IMG/VR virus record: IMGVR_UViG_3300001680_000250
Span: 1-29,900 of that record
Origin: a virus
Strand: one strand, 5' to 3'
Length of the DNA: 29,900 bases
Part shown: piece after piece, positions 14,050-21,206 of the stretch
Position numbering within the stretch: the first letter of the stretch is position 1
How the letters are laid out: each line of letters begins with the position of its first letter
The notes under the pieces: generated by a model
What the model was told of the DNA's origin: nothing
Seen by the model: only the letters and a program-made list of their open reading frames with translations
Databases searched by the model: none
Translations under genes and position numbers: made by a program

Positions 14050-14247
14050 TTATATCTGATCTACTGTTAAGGGTTCGATATCTACCGCCCATTTAGTATT
14101 AAAATGATCCTGATCATCTACCTTTAGAGAGTTAAAGAAATCTTCTGTAAATTCAAAAGCTTTTGCATCCGTAGAAAATAATTTAACCATAGTATATTTT
14201 TCAACCTTGTTTGTTAGTTTCACTGTATGTATTGTTTTAGTAGTCAT
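14050..14247 (-). CDS. Small hypothetical protein
   Basis: 65 residues; the ATG shares bases with the upstream stop (TAATG). Begins with a beta-like TKTIHTVKLTNKVEKYTMVK, then acidic helix AFEFTEDFFNSLKVDDQ. No family recognised. Second and last gene of a short leftward operon that ends at the terminator at 13993-14016. Confidence 0.5.
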   Translation of the reverse strand: MTTKTIHTVKLTNKVEKYTMVKLFSTDAKAFEFTEDFFNSLKVDDQDHFNTKWAVDIEPLTVDQI

Positions 14248-14426
14248 TAGATGTACCCCAATTCTTTCAGTTCGTTCAAATGCGCCTTGTATTGGATCTT
14301 GATATCATCAAGGGTATCAGCGTATAACTCAAACTCTATTGAGTCCATAGCTTTTTCCGCCTTGTCTAATTGCTTGAGTCTATAGTTGCCGTTCAATGTT
14401 TCAATTATTGCGTATTGTAGTTTCAT
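14247..14426 (-). CDS. Small hypothetical protein
   Basis: I start it at 14426, with AAGGA nine bases upstream; the ATG at 14465 would read through the AACTAAAAC leader. 59 residues, with a beta-like MKLQYAIIETLNGNYRL then charged helices (DKAEKAMDSIEFELYADTLD). It heads the short leftward operon behind a TATAAT box at 14491-14486. No family recognised. Confidence 0.55.
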   Translation of the reverse strand: MKLQYAIIETLNGNYRLKQLDKAEKAMDSIEFELYADTLDDIKIQYKAHLNELKELGYI

Positions 14427-14485
14427 AGTATTTATTCCTTTTGTTTTAGTTAACACGCTAAGCAAGTGCTGAAGCGTTAAGGAAT

Positions 14486-14491
14486 ATTATA
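14486..14491 (-). promoter_or_regulatory. -10 box of the 14426-14050 operon
   Basis: TATAAT on the minus strand, followed 35 bases later by the AACTAAAAC element and the gene at 14426. No convincing -35 hexamer. Confidence 0.45.
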
Positions 14492-14520
14492 CACGTGGTT
14501 AATAAGTAACTATATCTATA

Positions 14521-14567
14521 TCAATATAATTATAGTCAATAGATAATAGTTTAATACTCAATAGATA
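14521..14567. repeat. TCAATA direct repeats, iteron-like
   Basis: TCAATATAAT (14521-14530), TCAATAGATA (14536-14545) and TCAATAGATA (14558-14567). The two perfect copies are 22 bases apart, two helical turns, inside a strongly AT-rich stretch. Confidence 0.5.
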
Positions 14568-14625
14568 TTATTGGGCATGGGTTGCTAATCCTGCCCACTT
14601 TTATGCACAATTACACTGTATTTAA

Positions 14626-14683
14626 GCTATAAAGTACCACTTCTAAGCTATTAAAGCATTAATCAGGCTATAAAGTACCACTT
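14626..14683. repeat. 17-base perfect direct repeat pair
   Basis: GCTATAAAGTACCACTT occurs at 14626-14642 and 14667-14683, 41 bases apart, with a partial copy (GCTATTAAAG) between at 14647-14656. Part of it, AGTACCA, also occurs in the operator candidate at 6150-6156. Confidence 0.65.
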
Positions 14684-14885
14684 GAATATAGACACACTAT
14701 GAATGTGTGTAGGGGGAGGCTCATTGCTTGCAATAAATATATAAATTTACTACCCAAAGCACAAGAAACGTAATTCCGAAAAAGAAGCTTAAAGCTAGAA
14801 GAGGCTATCTGCAGTAACTCTGTTGTATCTGTATAGATGTATATGCCTGTACTTGCTGGCTAAGAGTTATGTAAGATTTTAGCTG

Positions 14886-14993
14886 ATGAATTCAATACCG
14901 TCAAGTGATAATATACTGTTATTGGTAGCTTATATGGCTGTAGACCTGTGTATACTATTGGTTACTTTAACCTTCATAGATGGAGATAATTAA
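14886..14993 (+). CDS. Possible 35-residue membrane peptide upstream of terS
   Basis: ATG at 14886 opens 35 codons that end with TAA directly before the ATG of the small terminase gene, in the same frame. The peptide has a hydrophobic stretch (ILLLVAYMAVDLCILLVTL). There is no good Shine-Dalgarno, and the frame also covers promoter-like sequence, so it may be chance. Confidence 0.25.
   Translation: MNSIPSSDNILLLVAYMAVDLCILLVTLTFIDGDN
14951..14972 (+). promoter_or_regulatory. Promoter/operator candidate of the packaging operon
   Basis: TATACT (14951-14956) is followed by the inverted repeat GGTTA-CTT-TAACC (14960-14972), which would sit at the transcription start. No good -35. The GGAG of the small terminase lies just downstream. 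Confidence 0.35.
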
Positions 14994-15380
14994 ATGACTG
15001 TAAAAAGAGTTGGTAATCCTGCATTAACCAAGGGTGTTGTACTAAACCCTAAAGGCAGACCCAAGGGATCATTAGGTAAGAATACTTTGTTAGCTCGTGA
15101 GATGATGGGCAAACAAGGACCAGCCGTTGTTCAGAAAGTTATTGATATGGCAATGGAAGGTGATGTACATTGTCTTAAGATGTGTATTGATAGAATCCTG
15201 CCTGTACATAAAGCTGTTGATCCTAATCGTACTAAGACTGATACACAGATTGTTATTAATGTTGGTGCTTCTGAATCCCTTAAAGAAAAGATTGTAAAAA
15301 CTGATCCTGCTACTCTTATAGAACCTGAGTTTGCAAATGAGGATGCTGTGATTATTGAAGTTAGTGAGGTTGTTAAATGA
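14994..15380 (+). CDS. terS: Terminase small subunit
   Basis: 128 residues with GGAG eight bases before the ATG. VVLNPKGRPKGSLGKNTLLA is the N-terminal signature of DUF5681-like phage small terminase proteins, and GDVHCLKMCIDRILPVHKAV the following conserved helix pair. It recognises phage DNA and hands it to the large subunit for packaging. Residues 80-128 are Asp/Glu-rich and probably contact the large subunit. It overlaps the next small gene by four bases (ATGA) and lies just before the large subunit. Confidence 0.75.
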   Translation: MTVKRVGNPALTKGVVLNPKGRPKGSLGKNTLLAREMMGKQGPAVVQKVIDMAMEGDVHCLKMCIDRILPVHKAVDPNRTKTDTQIVINVGASESLKEKIVKTDPATLIEPEFANEDAVIIEVSEVVK

Positions 15381-15565
15381 AGATGGAAATAACTTTCACA
15401 ATAGATGAGTTACTAGAGTTTTACTTTAAGAATAAAGGTGATGATATAACTGATACTTATGACTTTGATGTTAAGTCTGTTAATAACTTCAATTCAAACG
15501 AAACTTGGAAATGTGGCGGTAGAGCTGAAGTTGTTGTTGGTATAAAGAAGGTTATCGATGCCTGA
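15377..15565 (+). CDS. Small acidic protein between the terminase genes
   Basis: 62 residues overlapping terS by four bases and terL by eight. TFTIDELLEFYFKNKGDDI then YDFDVKSVNNFNSNETWKC. No family recognised. Overlaps on both sides and GAGG upstream of the ATG support real translation, probably as a packaging accessory. Confidence 0.5.
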   Translation: MKMEITFTIDELLEFYFKNKGDDITDTYDFDVKSVNNFNSNETWKCGGRAEVVVGIKKVIDA

Positions 15566-16223
15566 ACTTAATGTTGATTTACATCCTGCTCAATTAGAAA
15601 TTTTCCACTCTGAAAAGAGATTTAAGGTTGTTGCTGCTGGACGTAGATTTGGTAAGTCTCGACTTGCTGCTTGGATCTTGTTAATTAAAGCTCTTCAGTC
15701 TGATTCAAAGGATGTGTTTTATATCGGTCCTACGTTTCAACAAGCTAAAGATATTATGTGGGCGATGCTGAAGGAACTGGGTGAAGATCTGATTGTTGCT
15801 GCTCATGAGAATACTGCTGTATTAACTCTTGTAAATGGGCGGAAGATCTATTTGAAAGGATCTGATAGACCTGATACCTTACGTGGTGTTGGTCTTGCTT
15901 ATGTTGTACTAGATGAGTACGCTTCTATGAAACCAAACGTGTGGGAACAGATTATTCGTCCTACTCTTGCGGACGTACGTGGTGGTGCTTTGTTCATTGG
16001 TACTCCAGCAGGTAAAAACCACTTCTATGATATTTATACAGACTCGATGGAGCTAGATGACTGGGATTCGTTTCAATTTAACTCGACTGATAATCCGTTT
16101 ATTCCAGATGATGAAATCGAAGCAGCAAGAACCTCAATGTCATCTTTGAGACGTTCACAGGTGGTGTATTCAAAGAAGAGTGGTTTAAGACCGAAGAAGA
16201 GCCTGAAGAAGGATCGTATGTAA
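15558..16223 (+). CDS. terL: Terminase large subunit, ATPase part (5' part of a frameshifted gene)
   Basis: 221 residues with AAGG seven bases before the ATG. Walker A is AGRRFGKS (residues 27-34), Walker B is AYVVLDEYASM, and FIGTPAGKNHFYDIY is the coupling motif III. These are the parts of the packaging motor that hydrolyses ATP to push DNA into the capsid. True terminase sequence stops at about base 16144 (SMSS); the rest of this frame (LRRSQVVYSKKSG to the stop) is out-of-frame reading. The nuclease half continues in the -1 frame from 16145. Either the gene is inactive, or this is an assembly or population variant. Confidence 0.85.
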   Translation: MPELNVDLHPAQLEIFHSEKRFKVVAAGRRFGKSRLAAWILLIKALQSDSKDVFYIGPTFQQAKDIMWAMLKELGEDLIVAAHENTAVLTLVNGRKIYLKGSDRPDTLRGVGLAYVVLDEYASMKPNVWEQIIRPTLADVRGGALFIGTPAGKNHFYDIYTDSMELDDWDSFQFNSTDNPFIPDDEIEAARTSMSSLRRSQVVYSKKSGLRPKKSLKKDRM

Positions 16224-16777
16224 TTGCTATTGATCCTGCTGGATTTGAAGCCATTGAAAAAGAACGAAATTTAAAACGGAGTAGGCTTGATGAAACCGCT
16301 ATTGCCATTGTTAAAATTGATCGAGATAAGTGGTGGGTTAAAGATATACTTCATGGTCGTTGGAATATTAAAGAAACTGCCAAGAAAATCCTAAAATCAG
16401 CATTAATAGTTGAATCTTCGACTGTTGGTATTGAGACTGGTTCATTAAGAAACGCTATACTGCCATATCTTGAAGATGAGATGCGAACTTGCGGTCAATA
16501 TGTGTCAATTATCGAAATGAGACACGGTGGTAAGAAGAAAATAGACAGGATTGTGTGGTCGCTACAAGGAAGAATGGAATATGGACAGATTACGTTCAAT
16601 GAAGATAGAGATTGGAGACCCTTTGTGTCACAACTCGTTGATTTTCCTAATAAATTGTCGCATGATGATATGTTAGATGCTCTTGCTTACATTGATCAGG
16701 TTTCTGTAGCTGACTTTGCACATACAATAGAATTGGATGATGACTGGCAACCCGAAGACGAGGTTGCTGGCTACTAA
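16145..16777 (+). pseudogene. terL: Terminase large subunit, nuclease part, out of frame
   Basis: From TTT at 16145 the frame reads FETFTGGVFKEEWFKT, then VIAIDPAGFE (first catalytic Asp), VGIETGSLRNAILPY (Glu) and LSHDDMLDALAYID (last Asp), the RNase H-like nuclease of large terminases, up to TAA at 16777. No start codon precedes it in this frame; the first ATG is at 16481, inside the domain. The segment expected before FETF (an F-R-Q-E-Y-type stretch of roughly ten residues in relatives) is missing. A deletion between two copies of TTTGAGA would explain both the loss and the frame change. Confidence 0.8.
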
Positions 16778-16985
16778 GAGTAGAGGGGAACTCGGAAACT
16801 CCCACTGATGAAGCAGCCTTAAATTAAATATCCAAATACTACGGGTGTTAATGAAAGATAACTACTGCGAAGACCGAACTAACTACTTGATTATTAATAA
16901 CAAACCGCTAATTTACCTAAAAAGGTCAATGATGTTGTTATAATATGATATATTACGACTAAATTTCTATGGAAATCAATCACTT
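16778..16985 (+). other. Intergenic region between terL and portal
   Basis: 208 bases. The left part holds a short hairpin (GGGA/TCCC, 16788-16801) followed by CTGATGA; the right part an extended -10 promoter (16936-16944). A 30-codon frame at 16851-16943 (starting MKDNYCEDRTNYL) has no convincing ribosome site and I do not call it. Confidence 0.4.
16936..16944 (+). promoter_or_regulatory. Extended -10 promoter for the portal operon
   Basis: TGTTATAAT: a consensus TATAAT at 16939-16944 with the TG-n extension, which allows host sigma-70 to start without a good -35. It lies 41 bases before the portal ATG. Confidence 0.5.
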
Positions 16986-18944
16986 ATGTTCGATGATAAA
17001 GAAACTCAATATCAAGCACTAGCCTCTTGGCTAAGTTACAGGTTAGAAGGTTGGCGCACTCACCGTGATATTAATTATGTCGATAAGTGGGATGAATACT
17101 ACCGTCTTTGGCGTGGTATCTGGCAACAGTCTGATAGAATGCGTGGTTCTGAGAAGTCTCGAATCATTTCTCCTGCGTTACAACAAGCAGTTGAGGCATC
17201 AGTTGCTGAATTAGAAGAAGCTACATTCGGTAGAGGTAAATGGTTTGACTTACAAGACGATTACCTAGACCAAGACAAGTCAGATGCTGACTATATCCGT
17301 AATTTACTACAAGAAGATCTTGAAAAGACAGGTGTTAAAGATGCAATCTGTGAAGTTTTCTTGAATGCTGCTATATATGGTACTGGCATTGGTAAGATTG
17401 TAGTTGAACAAAACATAGAGCGTGTTCCTCAGGAAGTTCCTGTTGAAGGCACTATGACTACTACTCGTTCATTACTTGAAGTTCCAGTAATAGATGTAAA
17501 AATCGAACCTATTTCTCCAAAGGAGTTCTTAATTGACCCAGCTGCAAACTCTATCAAGGAAGCTTTGGGTGTCGCGCATGAAGTCATTAAGCCAAGGTAT
17601 CATGTTTTGGATGGTATTAAGTCTGGCATCTATCGTGATGTTCCCTTGGATGGTGATTATGATACTATTCGCTTTGGTTTCGACCCTGAAACTAAGTTGG
17701 CAGATGAGTCGGACTCGGTTAAGATTACTGAATACTGGGGTCTTGTACCGAAACGCTTTCTTAAAGCATCCAAAGATGATGATGATTTTGAATATTCTAA
17801 GAAAGATGAGCTTGTCGAAGCTGTAGTTACACTAGTAAACGATCAATACATCCTAAGAGCTGAAGAAAATGCCTTTATGATGGAAGATAGACCTTTTATT
17901 AGCTACCAGCATGACATTGTTCCAAATAAATTCTGGGGTAGAGGCGTTTGTGAGAAGGGTTACAACCCTCAGAAAGCACTAGACACTGAAATGAGAGCTA
18001 GAATTGACTCTCTTGCCCTAACTACCACACCTATGATGGCAGCTGATGCTACCAAACTACCTCGTGGTATAAAGTTTGAGGTTAGACCTGGTAAGACTAT
18101 ACTAACGAATGGTGACCCAAGACAAGCTTTAATGCCTCTGACTTTGGGAACTACAGACCAACAAACCTATAACCAGGTTGCCTCACTTCAAAACATGATT
18201 CAAATGGGTACTGGCTCATCAGACATGGGTTCAGCTGAAAGAGCTACCTCTGCTGGTATGTCAATGACCCAATCTGCTGCAATCAAACGTCAAAAACGTA
18301 CATTAATGAACTTCCAGAACACTTTCTTGATCCCTATGATCAATAAATCTATGTGGCGTAAGATTCAGTTTGATGTAGATCGTTATCCTGTGTCAGATTA
18401 CAAGTTTGTTCCATACTCAACTATGGGAATCATGGCTAAAGAGCTTGAATCAACGCAAATGGTTCAAATGTTACAAGCTATTCCTAAAGATTCACCTGCT
18501 TTCAACGTTATTCTATTGTCAATGGTGCAGAATTCATCAATGCACAACAGAGATGCTATTGTTAAGGCTCTTATGGAAGGCAATCAACCTAATCCTGAGC
18601 AACAACAGATTCAACAGCAAGGTATGCAGTTACAGATGCAACAAGCTCAAGCTGATATTCAGAAGACTATGGCTGAAGCTGAAGAAGAAAAAGCTAAAGC
18701 AATCAAATGGCACGCTGAAGCAGCGAATTTACAGCCAAATGAGATCGATATTCAAGAGAAAGTGCTTAAATTACAGAAAGATGCTATTGGTTTACAGAAA
18801 ACTCAAGCAGATATTGACAGTAAGAACATGGATACTGATAGAACTTACCCAGAAGTAGACCATTTACGCTCAGAAACAGCCTTAAACATGGCAAATGCGC
18901 GCAAAATCAGTCAAGAAACTGCAATTAATCAGTTTATTCAATGA
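16986..18944 (+). CDS. Portal (head-tail connector) protein
   Basis: 652 residues, the usual size for podoviral portals. RDINYVDKWDEYYRLWRGIW, SRIISPALQQAVEASVAEL and AAIYGTGIGKIVVEQ are typical of the family, and the C-terminal 110 residues are a Gln/Ala-rich coiled coil (QQAQADIQKTMAEAEEEKAK) like the barrel that extends into the P22 head. Twelve copies form the pore through which DNA is packaged and ejected. GGAAA lies 12 bases upstream, a long spacing. It overlaps the next gene by four bases. Confidence 0.85.
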   Translation: MFDDKETQYQALASWLSYRLEGWRTHRDINYVDKWDEYYRLWRGIWQQSDRMRGSEKSRIISPALQQAVEASVAELEEATFGRGKWFDLQDDYLDQDKSDADYIRNLLQEDLEKTGVKDAICEVFLNAAIYGTGIGKIVVEQNIERVPQEVPVEGTMTTTRSLLEVPVIDVKIEPISPKEFLIDPAANSIKEALGVAHEVIKPRYHVLDGIKSGIYRDVPLDGDYDTIRFGFDPETKLADESDSVKITEYWGLVPKRFLKASKDDDDFEYSKKDELVEAVVTLVNDQYILRAEENAFMMEDRPFISYQHDIVPNKFWGRGVCEKGYNPQKALDTEMRARIDSLALTTTPMMAADATKLPRGIKFEVRPGKTILTNGDPRQALMPLTLGTTDQQTYNQVASLQNMIQMGTGSSDMGSAERATSAGMSMTQSAAIKRQKRTLMNFQNTFLIPMINKSMWRKIQFDVDRYPVSDYKFVPYSTMGIMAKELESTQMVQMLQAIPKDSPAFNVILLSMVQNSSMHNRDAIVKALMEGNQPNPEQQQIQQQGMQLQMQQAQADIQKTMAEAEEEKAKAIKWHAEAANLQPNEIDIQEKVLKLQKDAIGLQKTQADIDSKNMDTDRTYPEVDHLRSETALNMANARKISQETAINQFIQ

Positions 18945-19183
18945 AATCAGACGATCAATTTATAAAAGATAGAATAGATTTATTCTCAACCGAAGGTTGG
19001 TTAGATCTTATGGCAGAATTAGAACTTATTGAAGACAGCACTCGAGATATCGAGAATGTTGACAGTGAAGAATCTCTTTGGGATGCCAAAGGGCAGTTAA
19101 AGGTACTAGGTTATTTGCTTAGCTTAGAATCCGCAACGCAAATAGCCGTGGAACAATCGAGTCAAATCGACACCACACATTAA
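18941..19183 (+). CDS. Small conserved protein after the portal
   Basis: 80 residues with an ATGA overlap with the portal stop. DRIDLFSTEGWLDLMAELEL, ENVDSEESLWDAKGQLKVLG and YLLSLESATQIA match a small helical protein I know from the same position in other podoviral genomes. Its function is not established; the position suggests a head assembly role. Confidence 0.6.
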   Translation: MKSDDQFIKDRIDLFSTEGWLDLMAELELIEDSTRDIENVDSEESLWDAKGQLKVLGYLLSLESATQIAVEQSSQIDTTH

Positions 19184-19217
19184 GTAACTTCATAACCCTT
19201 CGGGGCGGAGACCAAGT

Positions 19218-20024
19218 ATGAGTATAGTAGTAGATGAAACACCACAAGCGGTAGAACAGGTAACAGAAACGATGGAAGTTATAGATATTCATGAGCAGGT
19301 AGTCTCTGAAGACGTGCCTACCCAATCTGAATATACACCTCCTGAGAAGTATGCTGGGAAAACTTTAGAGGATGTTATCGCCATGCACCAGAATGTTGAA
19401 AAAGCATTCGGTAAGCAAGGTCAAGAGGTTGGAGAACAGAGGCAAATGATACAGTCACTGATGGACTCTCAATCTCAGGCAAATCCAACTACTGAAACAA
19501 TGGAAGAGACTGTTAATTTCGAGGAAAATTTCTACGATGACCCTGCTAAGGCAGTAAATTCAGCGATAGAGAATCACCCTGAAATTATCAAAGCTCGAGA
19601 AGGCAACGTTAAGTCAGCTCAACAGGCTAATTTAACACAGTTAGAAGTTGCACATCCTGATTTTATGGATGTTGTAGGTGATGCTGGCTTTCAAGAGTGG
19701 GTAGGAAAGAGTGCTATACGCACTGAGCTATTCCGCAGAGCTGATGCAACCTATGATTTTGATTCTGCAAATGAATTATTGGGAACTTGGAAACAAATCT
19801 CAATGATTGGTAAGACTAAAGAAGCAAATGAAGTAGAAGCTGAGAAGCGAAGTAAGGCAATGCGACAAACTAGTTCAGAAACTCGTTCTTCAGGAGATTC
19901 TGTTGGTGGTAAAAAGATGTATCGTAGAAGTGATTTGATCACTCTACAAAGAACTGACCCAAACAGGTATGAGGCACTCGGTGACGAGATTATGGCAGCA
20001 TACGCTGAGGGCAGGGTTAAATAA
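19218..20024 (+). CDS. Scaffolding protein
   Basis: 268 residues with GGAG eight bases upstream; the leader holds a CCC-TTCG-GGG tetraloop hairpin (19188-19197). N-terminus acidic, then PPEKYAGKTLEDVIAMHQN, long Gln/Glu-rich helix, and a basic, Arg/Lys-rich C-terminus (KKMYRRSDLITLQRTDPNRY, then EIMAAYAEGRVK). An acidic helical protein with a basic coat-binding end, directly before the capsid gene, is the usual form of a phage scaffold that guides procapsid assembly. Confidence 0.75.
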   Translation: MSIVVDETPQAVEQVTETMEVIDIHEQVVSEDVPTQSEYTPPEKYAGKTLEDVIAMHQNVEKAFGKQGQEVGEQRQMIQSLMDSQSQANPTTETMEETVNFEENFYDDPAKAVNSAIENHPEIIKAREGNVKSAQQANLTQLEVAHPDFMDVVGDAGFQEWVGKSAIRTELFRRADATYDFDSANELLGTWKQISMIGKTKEANEVEAEKRSKAMRQTSSETRSSGDSVGGKKMYRRSDLITLQRTDPNRYEALGDEIMAAYAEGRVK

Positions 20025-20051
20025 TAATACTCAATAACAGGAGAAATTGAT

Positions 20052-20915
20052 ATGGCATTAGGCTCAAATCAAGTAACAACAGCGGTAGCTGGTAATTTCA
20101 TCCCTGAACTATGGTCGGATGAAGTTATTGGTGCATATAAAGCAAACTTAGTATTAGCTAATCTAGTAACTAAGCTATCTCACAAAGGTAAGAAAGGTGA
20201 TACTATTCACATTCCTAAGCCTTCTCGTGGCACAGCTTCTGCTAAAGCAGCTAATACACAAGTAACATTAAGCGCTTCTACAAACACTGTAGTAGACATT
20301 TCAATCAACAAACACTACGAATACTCGAAGTTAATCGAAGACATCGCTGATGTTCAAGCTTTAGCTTCTATGCGTAAGTTTTACACTGAAGATGCTGGTT
20401 ATGCACTAGCTACTCAGGTTGATGATGACTTGTTTACTGCTGCACAAGCGCTAAACGGTGGTACTTTAGTATCAGGTTCAACTGGTGCTGCTGGTACAGC
20501 TGCTGCAATCACTGATGCAGGTATCCGTAAGATGATTCTTACTTTGGATAACAACGATGTTCCTATGGACGGTCGTTCTTTAATCCTACCTCCAGTTGCT
20601 GCTTCAACTTTACTAGGTCTAGAGCGTTTCACTGAGCAAGCTTTCATTGGCTCTGGTGATGCAATCAAGACTGGTAAGATCGGTAACATCTATGGTATGG
20701 AAGTTTTCGTATCATCTAACTGTCCTGTATCTGGTTCAAACAGAGTAGGCGTTATGCTTCACAAAGATGCTTTAATCTTAGCTGAGCAAGTTGGCTTGCG
20801 TACTCAAACTCAGTACAAGCAAGAATACTTAGGTGATTTATTCACTGCTGACACTATCTACGGTGTAGGTGAGTTACGTGACGATGCTGGTGTATCGTTC
20901 GCAGTACCTGCTTAA
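20052..20915 (+). CDS. Major capsid protein
   Basis: 287 residues with AGGAG eight bases upstream. N-terminal FIPELWSDEVIGAYKANLV, then LSHKGKKGDTIHIPKPSRG, DDDLFTAAQAL, VPMDGRSLILPPVAASTLL and VGVMLHKDALILAEQVGLR. These blocks are typical of phage coat proteins with the HK97 fold. Codon choice is more uniform than in the neighbours, as expected for a highly expressed gene. It follows the scaffold, and a hairpin after the stop may stabilise its message. Confidence 0.85.
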   Translation: MALGSNQVTTAVAGNFIPELWSDEVIGAYKANLVLANLVTKLSHKGKKGDTIHIPKPSRGTASAKAANTQVTLSASTNTVVDISINKHYEYSKLIEDIADVQALASMRKFYTEDAGYALATQVDDDLFTAAQALNGGTLVSGSTGAAGTAAAITDAGIRKMILTLDNNDVPMDGRSLILPPVAASTLLGLERFTEQAFIGSGDAIKTGKIGNIYGMEVFVSSNCPVSGSNRVGVMLHKDALILAEQVGLRTQTQYKQEYLGDLFTADTIYGVGELRDDAGVSFAVPA

Positions 20916-20933
20916 TCTATAGTTAGTTAAGCG

Positions 20934-20959
20934 TAGCCCTTGTCTAGATGAGAGGGCTA
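20934..20959 (+). terminator. Hairpin after the capsid gene
   Basis: TAGCCCT (20934-20940) pairs with AGGGCTA (20953-20959) across a 12-base loop. Only TTCTG follows, so it is a weak terminator or an RNA-stabilising/processing hairpin that limits downstream expression. Confidence 0.45.
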
Positions 20960-20983
20960 TTCTGAATTAATTATGGATTAAAT

Positions 20984-21205
20984 ATGCCACTTTTCTCATA
21001 CACGTGTAAAAACAACCATAGTGCTGATAGTGTGGTATCCTATAACAATCGCGAAGAACCTCAAGTCTGCTCTGACTGCGGAGAACCTTCTTACTTTAAG
21101 CAGACGTTTTCTAGTACATTCCAATATGGTAAAGACTACAGCTCATACGCAGCCGATAGTCATAGATGGAATTTACGTGAAAACCATAGACTAGGAAAGG
21201 GTTAG
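20984..21205 (+). CDS. Zinc-ribbon (FmdB-like) small protein
   Basis: 73 residues. MPLFSYTCKNNHSAD and PQVCSDCGEPSYFKQT fit the zinc-ribbon plan of FmdB-type proteins (M-P-x-Y-x-Y-x-C...C-x-x-C-G), with a C-x-x-x-H knuckle in place of the first C-x-x-C. The C-terminus is Tyr/Arg-rich (YGKDYSSYAADSHRWNLR). Ribosome site weak (GGAT). Located between capsid and tail fibre genes; role unknown. Confidence 0.6.
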   Translation: MPLFSYTCKNNHSADSVVSYNNREEPQVCSDCGEPSYFKQTFSSTFQYGKDYSSYAADSHRWNLRENHRLGKG

Positions 21206-21206
21206 A

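Larger units (their letters stand above)
14427..14993. other. Divergent intergenic region before the terminase (567 bases)
   Basis: Holds the leftward promoter (14486-14491) and AACTAAAAC leader, three TCAATA repeats (14521-14567), a 17-base direct repeat pair (14626-14683), a purine-rich GGGGGAGG tract near 14712-14718 and a possible 35-codon frame (14886-14993). No other gene is visible. Phage packaging sites often lie next to the small terminase gene, so a packaging or origin role is possible but unproven. Confidence 0.5.

Noticed and set aside
14700-14880. tRNA or CRISPR in the spacer before terS
   Set aside because: No cloverleaf pairing and no regularly spaced repeats of CRISPR length; the repeats nearby are only two or three copies with short spacers.
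16140-16152. Programmed ribosomal frameshift to make full-length terminase
   Set aside because: No slippery heptamer of the X-XXY-YYZ type is present, and a shift would not restore the segment that appears to be missing.
16481-16777. A separate 98-residue gene from the ATG at 16481
   Set aside because: The sequence is the C-terminal part of the terminase nuclease domain, continuous with the frame opening at 16145; it is a fragment, not an independent gene.
16788-16860. Hammerhead ribozyme suggested by CTGATGA with nearby GAAA strings
   Set aside because: In none of the three circular arrangements do stems I, II and III pair: the bases after CTGATGA (AGCAGCC) have no partner before a GAAA, and the GGGA/TCCC hairpin is out of register with the core.
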